Shown: positions 8,000-16,019 of the stretch, in pieces | How the letters are laid out: each line of letters opens with the position of its first letter | How positions within the stretch are numbered: the first letter of the stretch is position 1 | Assembly: GCF_018449515.1 (NCBI RefSeq) | Contig: NZ_JAAVUQ010000022.1 | Location: 62,001 to 126,000, forward strand | From: Caballeronia sp. dw_19 | Lineage (GTDB): Bacteria; Pseudomonadota; Gammaproteobacteria; Burkholderiales; Burkholderiaceae | Direction: 5' to 3' | Length of the DNA: 64,000 bases | Notes under the pieces: generated by a model | What the model saw: only the letters and a program-made list of their open reading frames with translations | Told to the model about the DNA's origin: nothing | Database searches by the model: none | Made by a program: the position numbers and the translations under genes

Positions 8000-8048
8000 G
8001 CCTGTCTCAGGCATCGACCTCAACCCACTTCCTAAACTGGAGTGACAT
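8000..8048 (+). promoter_or_regulatory. Leader with hairpin+ATCGACC, upstream of primase
   Basis: GCCTG-TCT-CAGGC (8000-8012) is followed directly by ATCGACC (8013-8019), 30 nt before the primase ATG. The ribosome site is CTGGAG. Confidence 0.55.
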
Positions 8049-9140
8049 ATGAATGCTAAGGACTTAAAGCTGTCGCCGGCTCAGTGGCTTGCGTTACTCC
8101 AGAAGTATGGAGTGCCGCAAAGCGCGCTGACTGGCAAGGCTGCACCATGTCCGATCTGCGGCGGAAACGACCGCTTCACCTACGATAACAATCGCGGCCG
8201 CGGCGATTGGGTATGCCGCAAGTGCGACAAGGGCAACCCCAAAGCGGCCGACGGTCTTGAATTGATTTGGAAGGTCGCCGGCATCACGTTCTTCGAGTTG
8301 ATGGTTGAGCTCGAGGGCGGCACGCTTGCGGAAGCACGCACGCGTGCTGCGCACATGCCGGTTAGTGCGGCCAAACCGAAGAGGAAAGCTGATGCGCAGT
8401 GGATTAGCGCAAAGCTGAATTCTTCTTGGGACCGGGCGCTGCCATTGTCGGGGGGCGACCTAGCGTCGCGCTACCTTCAGGCGCGCGTGCCGGGCTTATC
8501 AGTACAGCCATCGGCTGCGTTGCGCTTAGGCATGCTGGATTACTGGCACGAGAAGAAGGTGATTGGACAGTGGCCGGGGATTCTTGCTCGGTTCACATTG
8601 CCAGATGGACGGCTCGGCACCTTGCATCGCACGTTCCTCGAGCGGTCGCGGCCGGAGAAGGCCGCGATCGTGTCCGCTGACGGCGAGATCCTCGACGCCA
8701 AGCTGAACGACCTGGCCTTGAACAAGCTCAACGGCGGTGCCGTACGGCTCATGGACCCGGTCAATGGCGAGATAGGTGTGGCGGAAGGGCTGGAGACGGC
8801 CTACGCCGCTCACATGCAGTTCGGTGTACCGGTCTGGTATTGCCTGAACCGCATTCTGCTGGCGGACTTCGTGGTGCCCGAAGGTTTGGGTATTCGCGTG
8901 GTCCACGTCTTCGCCGACTTTGATGCCGTCGATCAGCGCACGAAGCAGTCTCCTGGCATGGCAGCAGCATTGCACCTAGCAAAACGTCTGCGCGCCGAAG
9001 GCTACACCGTGATCATTCACCGTCCGAAAAGAAGGGAAACCGACTTCGCCGACGAATGGTTTGCATCGCATGCGGTGGTAGCAGCACCGGCGTTAGCCGT
9101 TCGGCGTGGGATCAGCGATCGATCTGCATTGCCTGCTTGA
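8049..9140 (+). CDS. Zinc-ribbon/Toprim primase
   Basis: 363 residues. The N-terminal primase zinc ribbon has CPICGGNDRFTYDNN and WVCRKC (Cys about 34, 37, 57, 60), which recognises template DNA in the T7/P4 primase families. The Toprim core lies at about 235-340: GVAEGLETAYAA carries the catalytic Glu and HVFADFDAVD the DxD metal site. No helicase domain follows, so this is a stand-alone primase of the kind found on plasmids, phages and ICEs. It probably primes the complementary strand after transfer. Single gene behind its own leader. Confidence 0.88.
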   Translation: MNAKDLKLSPAQWLALLQKYGVPQSALTGKAAPCPICGGNDRFTYDNNRGRGDWVCRKCDKGNPKAADGLELIWKVAGITFFELMVELEGGTLAEARTRAAHMPVSAAKPKRKADAQWISAKLNSSWDRALPLSGGDLASRYLQARVPGLSVQPSAALRLGMLDYWHEKKVIGQWPGILARFTLPDGRLGTLHRTFLERSRPEKAAIVSADGEILDAKLNDLALNKLNGGAVRLMDPVNGEIGVAEGLETAYAAHMQFGVPVWYCLNRILLADFVVPEGLGIRVVHVFADFDAVDQRTKQSPGMAAALHLAKRLRAEGYTVIIHRPKRRETDFADEWFASHAVVAAPALAVRRGISDRSALPA

Positions 9141-9177
9141 TTACGCGGGGTTCTCCTCGCGCATATTTTTTAAACCA

Positions 9178-9242
9178 CCCGGTGGGGATTCGTCCCCGCC
9201 GGGGCCGCATTCCGCCGGGCTTTTCCTTTAGGGGAGTTGGAA
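9178..9242 (+). promoter_or_regulatory. Hairpin leader of the 9243 gene
   Basis: CCCGGTGGGG (9178-9187), loop ATTCGT, CCCCGCCGGG (9194-9203): 10 bp with one wobble. The site GGGGAG lies 8 nt before the ATG. Confidence 0.45.
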
Positions 9243-9467
9243 ATGAGCTTCAGCGTCAAGGTGGGTCGGTTTGAAATCATTGCCACGTCGGGTCGGAAGA
9301 ACGGATCTGTTCCGGTCTCGAAGTCGGAGGCAGAAGAGTTCGACGTACTCGAACGCAGGAAGGCCGGTAGTGTGGAGCGCGCGCGACGAGGCCTGACCTT
9401 TGAAACCGCTGTCACGTATTGCGTGCAGCGAATTGCAGGTGCAAAGGGAGAAATCCTGCTGCACTAA
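9243..9467 (+). CDS. Hypothetical 74-residue protein
   Basis: Not recognised. A small basic protein with beta-like N-terminus (SFSVKVGRFEIIATSG) and a C-terminal helix. No Cys-based motif and no membrane segment. The ATG at 9243 has GGGGAG upstream; an in-frame TTG 6 nt earlier is less likely. It ends just before a strong bidirectional terminator, so it is the last gene of the left plus-strand block. Confidence 0.6.
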   Translation: MSFSVKVGRFEIIATSGRKNGSVPVSKSEAEEFDVLERRKAGSVERARRGLTFETAVTYCVQRIAGAKGEILLH

Positions 9468-9475
9468 GCGTGAAG

Positions 9476-9507
9476 AAAAAACCCGGCAATTTTGCCGGGT
9501 TTTTTTT
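9476..9507. terminator. Bidirectional intrinsic terminator
   Basis: AAAAAACCCGGC and GCCGGGTTTTTTTT around an AATTTT loop, between the convergent genes ending at 9467 (+) and 9528 (-). Confidence 0.9.
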
Positions 9508-9527
9508 CGCCCCTATAAAACGCGTCA

Positions 9528-9788
9528 TCAGCGGCGCAGGAAAACGTTCCAGAACTTCATGAAGACCCAGAAGCCCTGCGCGAACAAGACGTACAGCTTC
9601 CAGACATTCCACGCCCACGACCACGCTGCGAAAAACACCAACGTCATCCACTTGCCGGCATCCGAGTATCCGAAGCCGAGAAAACTCACGGTCATGAGCA
9701 GGTAGAACACTGCGCCGAGAATCCCGCGGCGAACCACAAAGGGCAGCGCCATAAAGCGATTGAAAAGTGCAACGGCGATCTCTTGCAT
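9528..9788 (-). CDS. Small integral membrane protein
   Basis: 86 residues with two or three hydrophobic segments (about 20-42, VRRGILGAVFYLLMTVSFLG; about 45-65; about 65-80, rich in Trp/Phe). The ATG at 9786-9788 overlaps the TAA of the upstream 46-residue gene as TAATG, so the two are coupled. A longer in-frame extension to 10001 is only the shadow of that upstream gene. Function unknown; the pair could form a small membrane complex. Confidence 0.65.
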   Translation of the reverse strand: MQEIAVALFNRFMALPFVVRRGILGAVFYLLMTVSFLGFGYSDAGKWMTLVFFAAWSWAWNVWKLYVLFAQGFWVFMKFWNVFLRR

Positions 9789-9928
9789 TACTTGCTCGCA
9801 CGGTGGGTTGCAAATGCGCGGCCGAATAACACGGCGGTGTTCCAGGCCGCGACTGCGGCGCCAACCAGCAGCCAGAATCGCGCTGCGCGTGTCCAATCGA
9901 GTTGCATCAGCGAATCGAAAAATTCCAT
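9788..9928 (-). CDS. 46-residue single-pass membrane protein
   Basis: A short acidic N-terminus (MEFFDSLMQLDW) is followed by one hydrophobic helix (about 18-36) and a basic end. The ribosome site AAAGGAGCTTC sits 7 nt before the ATG at 9928. Promoter motif copy c is 64 nt upstream. It is translationally coupled to the next gene by a TAATG overlap. No family recognised. Confidence 0.6.
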   Translation of the reverse strand: MEFFDSLMQLDWTRAARFWLLVGAAVAAWNTAVLFGRAFATHRASK

Positions 9929-9972
9929 GTGAAGCTCCTTTAGGGAAGGCACCGAATCCCGATGCCGATAAC

Positions 9973-10002
9973 CCATCTTGGCAGGTCCTGCGCGAAGTCA
10001 AG
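9973..10002 (-). promoter_or_regulatory. CTTGACTTCGC promoter motif, copy c
   Basis: The minus strand reads CTTGACTTCGC (10002-9992), then AGATGG at 9978-9973. It is close in sequence to copy g over about 40 bases, although the downstream genes are unrelated. Confidence 0.55.
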
Positions 10003-10019
10003 CATGCGCACTTACAGCG

Positions 10020-10367
10020 CTAAAACCCTGCAAACTGGTCTGCAATTGCATCGACCTGAAAGCGGTTCAGTGCGTCATTGAGGGCCGGTTTCGCATCGAT
10101 TGCTGTGGAATCACGCGTGGCCGCACGCTCGACGACCACACTCCCTCTCGTTGGATTTTCAGCTTCCTGTTCGAACGGCGATCGCGTGATGGGTGGCCCC
10201 GGCTCTGGACCGGGTACGGTACTGCCGACGCCGCGCACGTGATCGTCAGCAAGCCGCTTGAAAACGCCAGCCCGCGCCCGCGGATTGGGAATCTCTATCA
10301 GCCTGCGGTATAGATCAGGAAACATCTCTTCATCGATTGTTACCTTGATGTCGAGTTTGCCCGTCAC
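10020..10367 (-). CDS. Probable segregation adaptor downstream of the actin-like gene
   Basis: 115 residues. The N-terminal about 45 residues (KLDIKVTIDEEMFPDLYRRL onward) look like a small ordered domain; the rest is Pro/Thr/Ala-rich and probably flexible. Its ATG overlaps the stop of the actin-like ATPase gene (ATGA), the usual place for the DNA-binding ParR/StbB partner in actin-type partition operons. I see no ribbon-helix-helix motif beyond the short strand-like start, so the adaptor role rests on position and on the repeats at 11425-11600. Confidence 0.5.
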   Translation of the reverse strand: MTGKLDIKVTIDEEMFPDLYRRLIEIPNPRARAGVFKRLADDHVRGVGSTVPGPEPGPPITRSPFEQEAENPTRGSVVVERAATRDSTAIDAKPALNDALNRFQVDAIADQFAGF

Positions 10368-11383
10368 GCAATCGCTCCTGCCTGCTTACGCTCGCGCGCC
10401 AAGGTAGCTTCTCCCACGATGAGGAAGCCTTTGACGTTCGCGAAGCAGGGTGCATCGAGGACATCGAGTTGCACGCGGGGAAAGGCTGCTCGAATGGCCG
10501 GTTCGTAGAGCGCGGCGCCACCACCGGTCAGCACAATCGAGCGCAGGTCGGCCGTCCGCCCGACCTTGTTCTGCATGTCCTTGACCGTGGACAGGATCAC
10601 CGCCTGCGACTGTTCGAGCAGTGGGCGTAGGTCGACGTCCTTGCCGTAGAACAGCAGCGGTTTCTTTTCCCGCAAGCATTTGTCGATGCGCTCGATGTCG
10701 TCGGTCGGTTCACCTTCCTGTTTTGATATCAACGACGCGATGCGCTGGTAGATCTGCGAGGCGCCACCTGGCGCACCACCGCTGCGGCGATCGATCATCG
10801 TGAAGCCGCTGGCCACCACCCAGTCGGTCGTGAAGTATCCGACATCGATGACCAGGTGCGCATTCTCGCGGTCGAAGCGATCGCCGCCATACTCGGAGAA
10901 GGAAACCAGTGAGCCAAGCGGCTGCGGCACGACCTTCACGCTGCCGACACGGACGGGGCCGTGACCGAAATTCAGCGTGCCCGTGAACCGGTCGCGCAGA
11001 TCCGCGGAATACTTGGTGATGCTGTGAACGGGAAGGCCGAGGACCATACGGTCAACCTCGGTCATGCCGGCGAAGTGCAGCGATCCGCCGAGCAGCGCAG
11101 CGTAGTTTGGCGTGAGGCAAAAATCTTCCGACAACGTGCGGCCAGCGTTGCCATATGCGGAGGACAGTTCGACACCAGGGCCGACTTCGTAGGTGGTGCC
11201 GTCCACCTCGATCGGTGCGACTTTTCGGGAGGCGAATACGCCTTGTCCATATCCCGAGACTGCATCGCTGACGGCAAGCGGTGCGAGCGATGGGAACATC
11301 TGTGTGGCGATATCCGAGCCCAAGCGAAACGCGCTTTTGGTGTTGCCGTATCCGACGTCTGCTGCGAAAACTGATGCTTTCAA
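10364..11383 (-). CDS. Actin-like ParM/StbA ATPase, PRTRC protein D-like
   Basis: 339 residues with actin-fold nucleotide motifs: phosphate-1 ADVGYGNTKSAF (about 8-19), phosphate-2 VIDVGYFTTDWV (about 178-189) and the adenosine loop IVLTGGGAALYEPAI (about 288-302). Plasmid ParM/StbA proteins polymerise and push replicated plasmids apart through an adaptor bound to a centromere. PRTRC cassettes include a protein D of this family; here it lies 14 kb from the other PRTRC genes. It overlaps the downstream 115-residue gene by 4 bp and follows the 11-bp-phased repeats that could be its centromere. Confidence 0.88.
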   Translation of the reverse strand: MKASVFAADVGYGNTKSAFRLGSDIATQMFPSLAPLAVSDAVSGYGQGVFASRKVAPIEVDGTTYEVGPGVELSSAYGNAGRTLSEDFCLTPNYAALLGGSLHFAGMTEVDRMVLGLPVHSITKYSADLRDRFTGTLNFGHGPVRVGSVKVVPQPLGSLVSFSEYGGDRFDRENAHLVIDVGYFTTDWVVASGFTMIDRRSGGAPGGASQIYQRIASLISKQEGEPTDDIERIDKCLREKKPLLFYGKDVDLRPLLEQSQAVILSTVKDMQNKVGRTADLRSIVLTGGGAALYEPAIRAAFPRVQLDVLDAPCFANVKGFLIVGEATLARERKQAGAIA

Positions 11384-11424
11384 AATACTCTCCGGATTGA
11401 GCGAAGGTCAGAGACCGTCAGCGC

Positions 11425-11600
11425 ATCTGACAGATATCTGATACTCAAGTGTTAGATAAGTGGCAGCAACGATGCACCCGTTTTCGAACCTCATTTGGAT
11501 CTGACAGTTATCTGCTAGTTATCTGACAGATACGGGGCTCGGCTTCGATGCTTCGTTATTCGAAGCAGCAGTTATCTGATAGATATCTGTCAGATAACTG
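11425..11600. repeat. 11-bp phased iterons, candidate centromere (parC-like)
   Basis: ATCTG starts at 11425, 11436; 11499, 11510, 11521; 11574, 11585: three groups, each with exactly 11-bp spacing. The full unit is close to ATCTGACAG(T/A)T. The last group runs into its inverse (CAGATAACTG, to 11600). R1-type parC sites also use 11-bp repeats next to the parM promoter. Confidence 0.8.
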
Positions 11601-11645
11601 CCACAACGACGATTGCTACGAGGACCACTGTATCGAGCGCAGGGA

Positions 11646-11654
11646 GAAGTCAAG
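11646..11654 (-). promoter_or_regulatory. CTTGACTTC motif, copy d
   Basis: The minus strand reads CTTGACTTC at 11654-11646, behind the iterons and 263 nt from the actin-like gene. A transcript from here would cross all the repeats. Confidence 0.4.
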
Positions 11655-11734
11655 GCACCGAAAGCTCAGTACATTCAGCGATCTTTCGCGAGCCCCAAAT
11701 AGGGCATGTCGCTATATCCTCGCTTTTACACACC

Positions 11735-11834
11735 GCGCCACAGGCGCATCGACCACGAAGTTGTATGAAAAGGGAAGGCGCATGCCTTGCGTTTTTCCCT
11801 CTTGTCCACGGCCGCACAGTGATGCGGCCTTTTT
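11735..11834 (+). promoter_or_regulatory. Orphan leader: hairpin+ATCGACC and terminator-like hairpins
   Basis: GCGC-CACAG-GCGC (11735-11747) is followed by ATCGACC (11748-11754). Then come AAGGC-GCAT-GCCTT inside an AAGGGA...TTTTCCCT stem (about 11770-11800) and GGCCGC/GCGGCC plus T5 (11810-11834). TATATC lies upstream (about 11713). No convincing gene follows; a 68-codon frame from a GTG at 11856 is weak. Confidence 0.45.
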
Positions 11835-11859
11835 CTGAATCAAATCAAAAGCACCGTGA

Positions 11860-12660
11860 GCTACATTGAGGACCACGGACAGGCGATATCCATTGGGTTT
11901 GCGGGCAGTTCAGCCCCTATGAGCGCATTGAGACGCTGTGTTTGCGGACAGTCGGACAGTAATCGACACCACAAAGACGTCGCTCGAATGCGCATGGACT
12001 CACCCTTTAAGCATACGAAGCTGAGCGCGTTGCACGAAGCCCGATACACAGCGGCGAAGTGAACGTGCTTAAGGGTGGGGGAACGAGCGATCCACAAGGC
12101 ATAGCTCGTCCCTGTACGGAAGACGAACGGTAGGCGCAGCCGTAAAAAGAAATGCGCAAAAAGCATTACCGAGTGACCGAACGGTGTAGCTGATCGCAAT
12201 CGCGATAGCACGCAACGACGCAGATGGATGCGTCTAGGCCGACGCGGTAGCCGTAGCAGCCGCATAGCCGGGTTGAAGAGCGTGATGCTCGACCACTCGA
12301 CCAACGACAGCAGCGCACGGCCGCATCAGCGACAGTGGTTTCCGCAATGGCGGGGCCGGTTCGCGGATCCGGAGGTGGCGGCAGGTCAGGAGGCGATCTG
12401 TACGCGTGAGCGTAATGGATCGGCAGCAGGCAGCAGGACAGTCGAACACGTTTCTTCCACGTGTTGGGTTGATCGAATGGAATCGCTAAAGGACAGGAAG
12501 GTACGGCCCGGCGGGGTACGCAAGCGCAGCGCGATCGAGCGACGGGGATAGGCTCCCGACCGACTCTCGCGAAGCGCGCAAAACAGAAGGCGGGCTGTGG
12601 TCAGTGACCACGTATTTAATCTTGCGTGCAGGGATCGCTTGGCGCGCTGCTGCATGCACG
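11860..12660. other. Gene-free stretch before the recombinase
   Basis: About 800 bp without a frame of coding character on either strand. It has short local repeats (GTAGC, CGACG) but no hairpin with a T-tract and nothing resembling tRNA. It may be a decayed gene or the recombination site of the neighbouring integrase; I cannot tell which. Confidence 0.3.
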
Positions 12661-12681
12661 AGATTTGGAGAGGGATGATCA

Positions 12682-13815
12682 GTGGCTGCGATTTTGAATG
12701 TATCAGCCTTACTTCGAGGCTATCAGTTGCCGTCGGATTTCAAGGGCGCACTTGAGCGGCTTCTCTTAGACCACGTCGATCAGGTTCACAGTCACACGCG
12801 GATCAGCAAAAAGTCCTTATCGATTAAGACGCAAGAGTTCCGGGCGCGCGCGATCTGCAAGGCCTTCGAAGAATTGCGTAAGAACGGGCATCCGCTGCAA
12901 TACCCGCAGTCCCTGAAAACAAAACACGTGCAATTCCTTGTTGATCTCTGGGTCCGTCAAGGGCAGACGGGCGGAACGATAGAAAACAAGTTGACGTACC
13001 TGCGTGCGCTTGCCCAGTGGATGGGAAAGTTCAACATGATCGGCACACTTGGTGACTACGCCGATCGCGAAGAGCATGGATTGGTCAGGTCCTACGTGGC
13101 GCTCGAAGATAAGTCGTGGGAGGGCAATGGCGTCGACGCGGTCGCGGTCATCGAACAGGTGGGTCGCACGGACGCCAACGTTGCAGTCCAACTCAAGTTG
13201 CAGGCGGCGTTCGGCCTGAGGGTGGAAGAGAGTTTTATGCTGAGGCCGCAGGATGCCGTGCGCAGCGAGGATTTTTTGAACGTTTCGCATGGAACGAAAG
13301 GCGGTCGCGCGCGCGTCGTTCCGCTTGAATTGAAGTATGCAGTCCTCGAAGAAGCCGCGCGTCTCTTGAATCCCTATACCGGTACAACGATGCGGCACGG
13401 GTTGACGAAGAAGCAGTGGCGGAATCTTTATTACCGGGTGTTGAAAAACCACGGAATCACGGACAAGGGGCTTGGCGTAACGAGTCACGGACTCCGACAC
13501 CAATACCTCCAACAAATGTACGAGCGGATAACGAGCGTTCCGGCACCGGTGAAAGGTTCGGATGAACGGGCGGACCGCGACACTCATCGCGCTGCGATGC
13601 AGCGTGTCGTGGAGGCAGCGGGGCATAGTCGTGCGTCGAAAGCGAATGCGTATCTTTCGACCCATCGGGTTCAGGCAGCAAAGCAGACGTCGAAAGTGAC
13701 GCTCGAGCAAGCTGATGCGGCGCTTGCGAAGGCGCTGGGTAACAAGAGTCACGCAGCGACAGCCTTGGGTATCTCTCGACAGTCGCTTTATCGGCTATTG
13801 GCTCAAATGAATTGA
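12682..13815 (+). CDS. Tyrosine recombinase with C-terminal Fis-type HTH
   Basis: 377 residues, GTG start with GGAGAGG 8 nt upstream. The N-terminal about 130 residues look like a helical core-binding domain. The catalytic residues are visible: Arg in AAFGLRVEESFML (about 176), HGLRHQY (HxxR, about 272-275), His in AAGHSRASKA and the nucleophile Tyr in NAYLSTH. The last 35 residues (ALAKALGNKSHAATALGISR, then QSLYRLLA) form a Fis/HTH_8-like helix-turn-helix, unusual as an integrase tail. It could move the element, resolve dimers or excise a cassette. Confidence 0.85.
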   Translation: MAAILNVSALLRGYQLPSDFKGALERLLLDHVDQVHSHTRISKKSLSIKTQEFRARAICKAFEELRKNGHPLQYPQSLKTKHVQFLVDLWVRQGQTGGTIENKLTYLRALAQWMGKFNMIGTLGDYADREEHGLVRSYVALEDKSWEGNGVDAVAVIEQVGRTDANVAVQLKLQAAFGLRVEESFMLRPQDAVRSEDFLNVSHGTKGGRARVVPLELKYAVLEEAARLLNPYTGTTMRHGLTKKQWRNLYYRVLKNHGITDKGLGVTSHGLRHQYLQQMYERITSVPAPVKGSDERADRDTHRAAMQRVVEAAGHSRASKANAYLSTHRVQAAKQTSKVTLEQADAALAKALGNKSHAATALGISRQSLYRLLAQMN

Positions 13816-13969
13816 TCTGTTTCGGGATGGTCGGCGAACGGATCTGTAAGAGCAACCATCGGACGGTGCAGGTGTTCTGGCGCCGGGCCGCGTGAGTAAC
13901 GGCAGTTTGTCTCATCAAGCAGGGCAGTTCATTCACATTTACAACTCGATAAATTAAGAGGTCGTAGCA

Positions 13970-14515
13970 ATGGAAGACCGTATCTACACGAACAAGGAAT
14001 TAGCCGACATTATTGCGCTCGGCCTTGATCGCACATCGCTTTCAGCGTGGCCATTGGTGACGCCACCTGTGTGCGCGGCAGAGCTCGAGAACCTGCGTAG
14101 CGATGAGCAAGCCGATGCAAAAGAGATTGCGGATTTTGCAGGCACGCGTAGGGGAATCCGGACTACGTGGGGTTTCGTAACAGCGACCATGGATGACGAC
14201 GATCTGAAGAGCCTTAAGATTCATATCGAAAGCGATCCCTGGTTTGCGGACTCGAATTCAAACTCGGGTATCTACCTCAGCGACATTGTTCAGGTTGATC
14301 TAGAGCGTGCCATCGAAGCTGACCTGGAAGCGTTGAGCGCTGCGGGTGCGGAATGGACGGATATCGGTTCTGTGTACGTGGCCGGCGAGCTATACATATT
14401 GGATGGCGCCTCTTTATCTCGGATTGCCGCGTCCCTTGCCAGCGTATTTCGGCGCATTGATATTGCGGCGCTTATTAGTCGGGCGAAAGACGGTGTCGCA
14501 AACGCCGGGAAGTGA
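13970..14515 (+). CDS. Hypothetical 181-residue protein
   Basis: Not recognised. A mixed helical protein rich in Asp/Glu and Ala, with one Cys, no signal peptide and no membrane helix. AAGAGG lies 12 nt before the ATG. It lies between the intact recombinase and the remnant of a second recombinase tail, which suggests it arrived with recombinase-linked rearrangement. It could be a cargo gene. Confidence 0.6.
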   Translation: MEDRIYTNKELADIIALGLDRTSLSAWPLVTPPVCAAELENLRSDEQADAKEIADFAGTRRGIRTTWGFVTATMDDDDLKSLKIHIESDPWFADSNSNSGIYLSDIVQVDLERAIEADLEALSAAGAEWTDIGSVYVAGELYILDGASLSRIAASLASVFRRIDIAALISRAKDGVANAGK

Positions 14516-14663
14516 CGAAAGCACCCTAAAACCGCTTTGACCTTTCCTATCATTGTGTCGATCGCTGCTGAGGCGCTGATGCAATCGGCGACGCAAGCGG
14601 ACAACGCGAGAGACCGACGGTAAGCCCGCAAGAGGCTTCCTCGGCGTTGGTGGCGGCCGGCGA

Positions 14664-14744
14664 GACAAGAGCCACGCGGCGGTAGTACTTGGTATCTCGC
14701 GCCGGGCGCTCTATCGCCTATTGGCTACGAAAACGGCGGCTTGA
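14664..14744 (+). pseudogene. Remnant of a recombinase C-terminus
   Basis: The frame reads DKSHAAVVLGISRRALYRLL, then ATKTAA and a stop, closely matching the last residues of the 12682 recombinase (NKSHAATALGIS, then RQSLYRLLA). At the DNA level about three quarters of bases agree, so this is a diverged paralogue's tail, not a recent duplication. The upstream catalytic part is absent. Confidence 0.75.
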
Positions 14745-14749
14745 GCAAA

Positions 14750-14779
14750 GGCAAGCGAACTAGGAAGAGTTCGCTTGCC
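14750..14779. repeat. Perfect 11-bp inverted repeat
   Basis: GGCAAGCGAAC and GTTCGCTTGCC with an 8-nt spacer, 6 bp after the recombinase remnant. There is no T-tract, so a terminator is less likely than a recombination or protein-binding site. A second hairpin, GGACGG/CCGTCC, follows at about 14829-14844. Confidence 0.45.
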
Positions 14780-14891
14780 GGTTCGACCGAGTGCAAGCCT
14801 CTTCCTTCAGGCAGAGGATAAGAGTGCGGACGGCAAGCCGTCCTTGACAACGTTAAAGCAGCGAGGTCCGCCCACAATGGGTGCTCCCGGA

Positions 14892-14945
14892 GAAAGCGAA
14901 ACGAATATGCGCAAAATCGCACCCCGCGGAGCGTTCAACATGTTG
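14892..14945. repeat. Degenerate dispersed repeat, copy R5
   Basis: GAAAGCG at 14892 and CAACATGTTG at 14936-14945 keep nearly the register of the other copies (44 nt instead of 41-42), but the AGCTTTC arm has been lost. Confidence 0.45.
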
Positions 14946-15014
14946 GACTGTAAAATTGACCCTTAAAATAGATGAAAGTGTTTTGTTTTCAATTGCTTAG
15001 GACTCGATTTTCTG

Positions 15015-15056
15015 AATATCTAAATCCGCACGATCCGCACGATTTTCCTAGATATT
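15015..15056. repeat. Inverted and tandem repeat in an AT-rich gap
   Basis: AATATCTA (15015-15022) and TAGATATT (15049-15056) flank two tandem CCGCACGAT units (15026-15043). The surrounding 14950-15060 is clearly more AT-rich than its neighbours. No gene is seen from 14780 to 15107. Confidence 0.4.
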
Positions 15057-15107
15057 GCAGCGCGTGAACCACGTTGCATCAAAACGTATCTCAAAAAGAC
15101 CTTTCGT

Positions 15108-15251
15108 CTACCGACCTGCCAGCCAGGCAAGGCGAGGATCGGTCATTGCGTGGCAGCTAACGATCATGCAGAGCAAGACAAACACTGCGAGCGGAAAGGC
15201 GACTTCTTCGCGACGGCAAAACAGACGACGAACGAATGCGATCGGGGACAT
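15108..15251 (-). CDS. 47-residue membrane or lipoprotein-like peptide
   Basis: ATG at 15251 with AGGAG 9 nt upstream. A basic Cys-containing start (FVRRLFCRREE) is followed by one hydrophobic segment (AFPLAVFVLLCMIVSCHA) and a short tail. VSC could be a poor lipobox, but the segment may simply be a membrane anchor. Promoter motif copy e lies 64 nt upstream, which supports expression as a single gene. Confidence 0.55.
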   Translation of the reverse strand: MSPIAFVRRLFCRREEVAFPLAVFVLLCMIVSCHAMTDPRLAWLAGR

Positions 15252-15314
15252 GGGTGGCTCCTGGGTTGAGGCCATGCCGAGTTGATGGCCTAAGATCAGT
15301 TTGCCAATCGCAAC

Positions 15315-15325
15315 GCGAAGTCAAG
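15315..15325 (-). promoter_or_regulatory. CTTGACTTCGC promoter motif, copy e
   Basis: The minus strand reads CTTGACTTCGC, 64 nt before the 47-residue gene, the same distance as copy c. Confidence 0.5.
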
Positions 15326-15338
15326 CAACCCCAAACGG

Positions 15339-16019
15339 CTACCAAGCGTTTCGCGGCGGAAGATCGTCGACCGCAGCCGCAATGCGGGTTTCAAATGGGC
15401 AATGCTCAATGCCCGGGTGCGCTGCGATGCGCGGAAACTGCACGGACTCCACGCCGTCGATGTAGATGAACTTGACATGCTGCACGAGTCGGCGATAACG
15501 CGATGCGTCATGCAAGATGGGATCGATGGGCCAGAAGTCGCTGATGTTGATCGTGCTGTCGCTGATCTTCTGCGCGAGCATGGAAAACAAAGGTCCACGA
15601 GTCTCCCAATCTTCCGTGTTGCGCGCGAGCAGGTCCATCACGAACGGCGAATCGAGAACCGATAGCTCTTTCCGAACCATGTCGAGCAGATCTCCTTCGA
15701 TTGCTGGCGGCCTATTGACTCGCCTGTTCCAGATCTTGCCTGCCTTGGTCATTGCAGCGTCCTCGTCCTCGCCAACCGGAACCCAGGGCGTTTGCATGCC
15801 GCAATCGGGATCGGGGCAGTAGATGCAGACGAGACGTTCTGTTTGAGGGGCACTGGGCGGGCGATGCTCAGTGTCTCCGAGCACGGGCGGGCCTTCGAAA
15901 TTGCGCCCATACCTGGAGTAGTCGAACCCTTTTTCGCCGATTGTCGCTTTGACTCTTTGCGAATACCCGATCCTGAATGGGCCGTTGCAGTGGGGACAAG
16001 GAAAGAGTTCGTCGGTCAT
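15339..16019 (-). CDS. Lar-like zinc-ribbon protein
   Basis: 226 residues from the ATG at 16019 (MTDELFPCPHC). The N-terminal about 105 residues fit the Lar/restriction-alleviation zinc-ribbon pattern: CPHC, then CIYC and DCG, ending in the typical AxxxWNRR (AGKIWNRRVNRPP). The remaining about 115 residues are unassigned. Lac prophage Lar modulates EcoKI restriction; many family members have no known function. It closes a minus-strand run of zinc-binding genes (15339-18523). Confidence 0.65.
   Translation of the reverse strand: MTDELFPCPHCNGPFRIGYSQRVKATIGEKGFDYSRYGRNFEGPPVLGDTEHRPPSAPQTERLVCIYCPDPDCGMQTPWVPVGEDEDAAMTKAGKIWNRRVNRPPAIEGDLLDMVRKELSVLDSPFVMDLLARNTEDWETRGPLFSMLAQKISDSTINISDFWPIDPILHDASRYRRLVQHVKFIYIDGVESVQFPRIAAHPGIEHCPFETRIAAAVDDLPPRNAW

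Noticed and set aside
11425..11600. CRISPR array
   Set aside because: Repeat units are 11 bp with no spacers of CRISPR length and no cas genes nearby; phasing fits a partition site.
11548..11838. Plus-strand frame of 96 codons through the iterons and leader
   Set aside because: It is made of repeat and hairpin sequence; codon pattern not protein-like.
12817..13752. Minus-strand open frame of 311 codons
   Set aside because: Entirely antisense to the recombinase gene, whose catalytic residues are intact.
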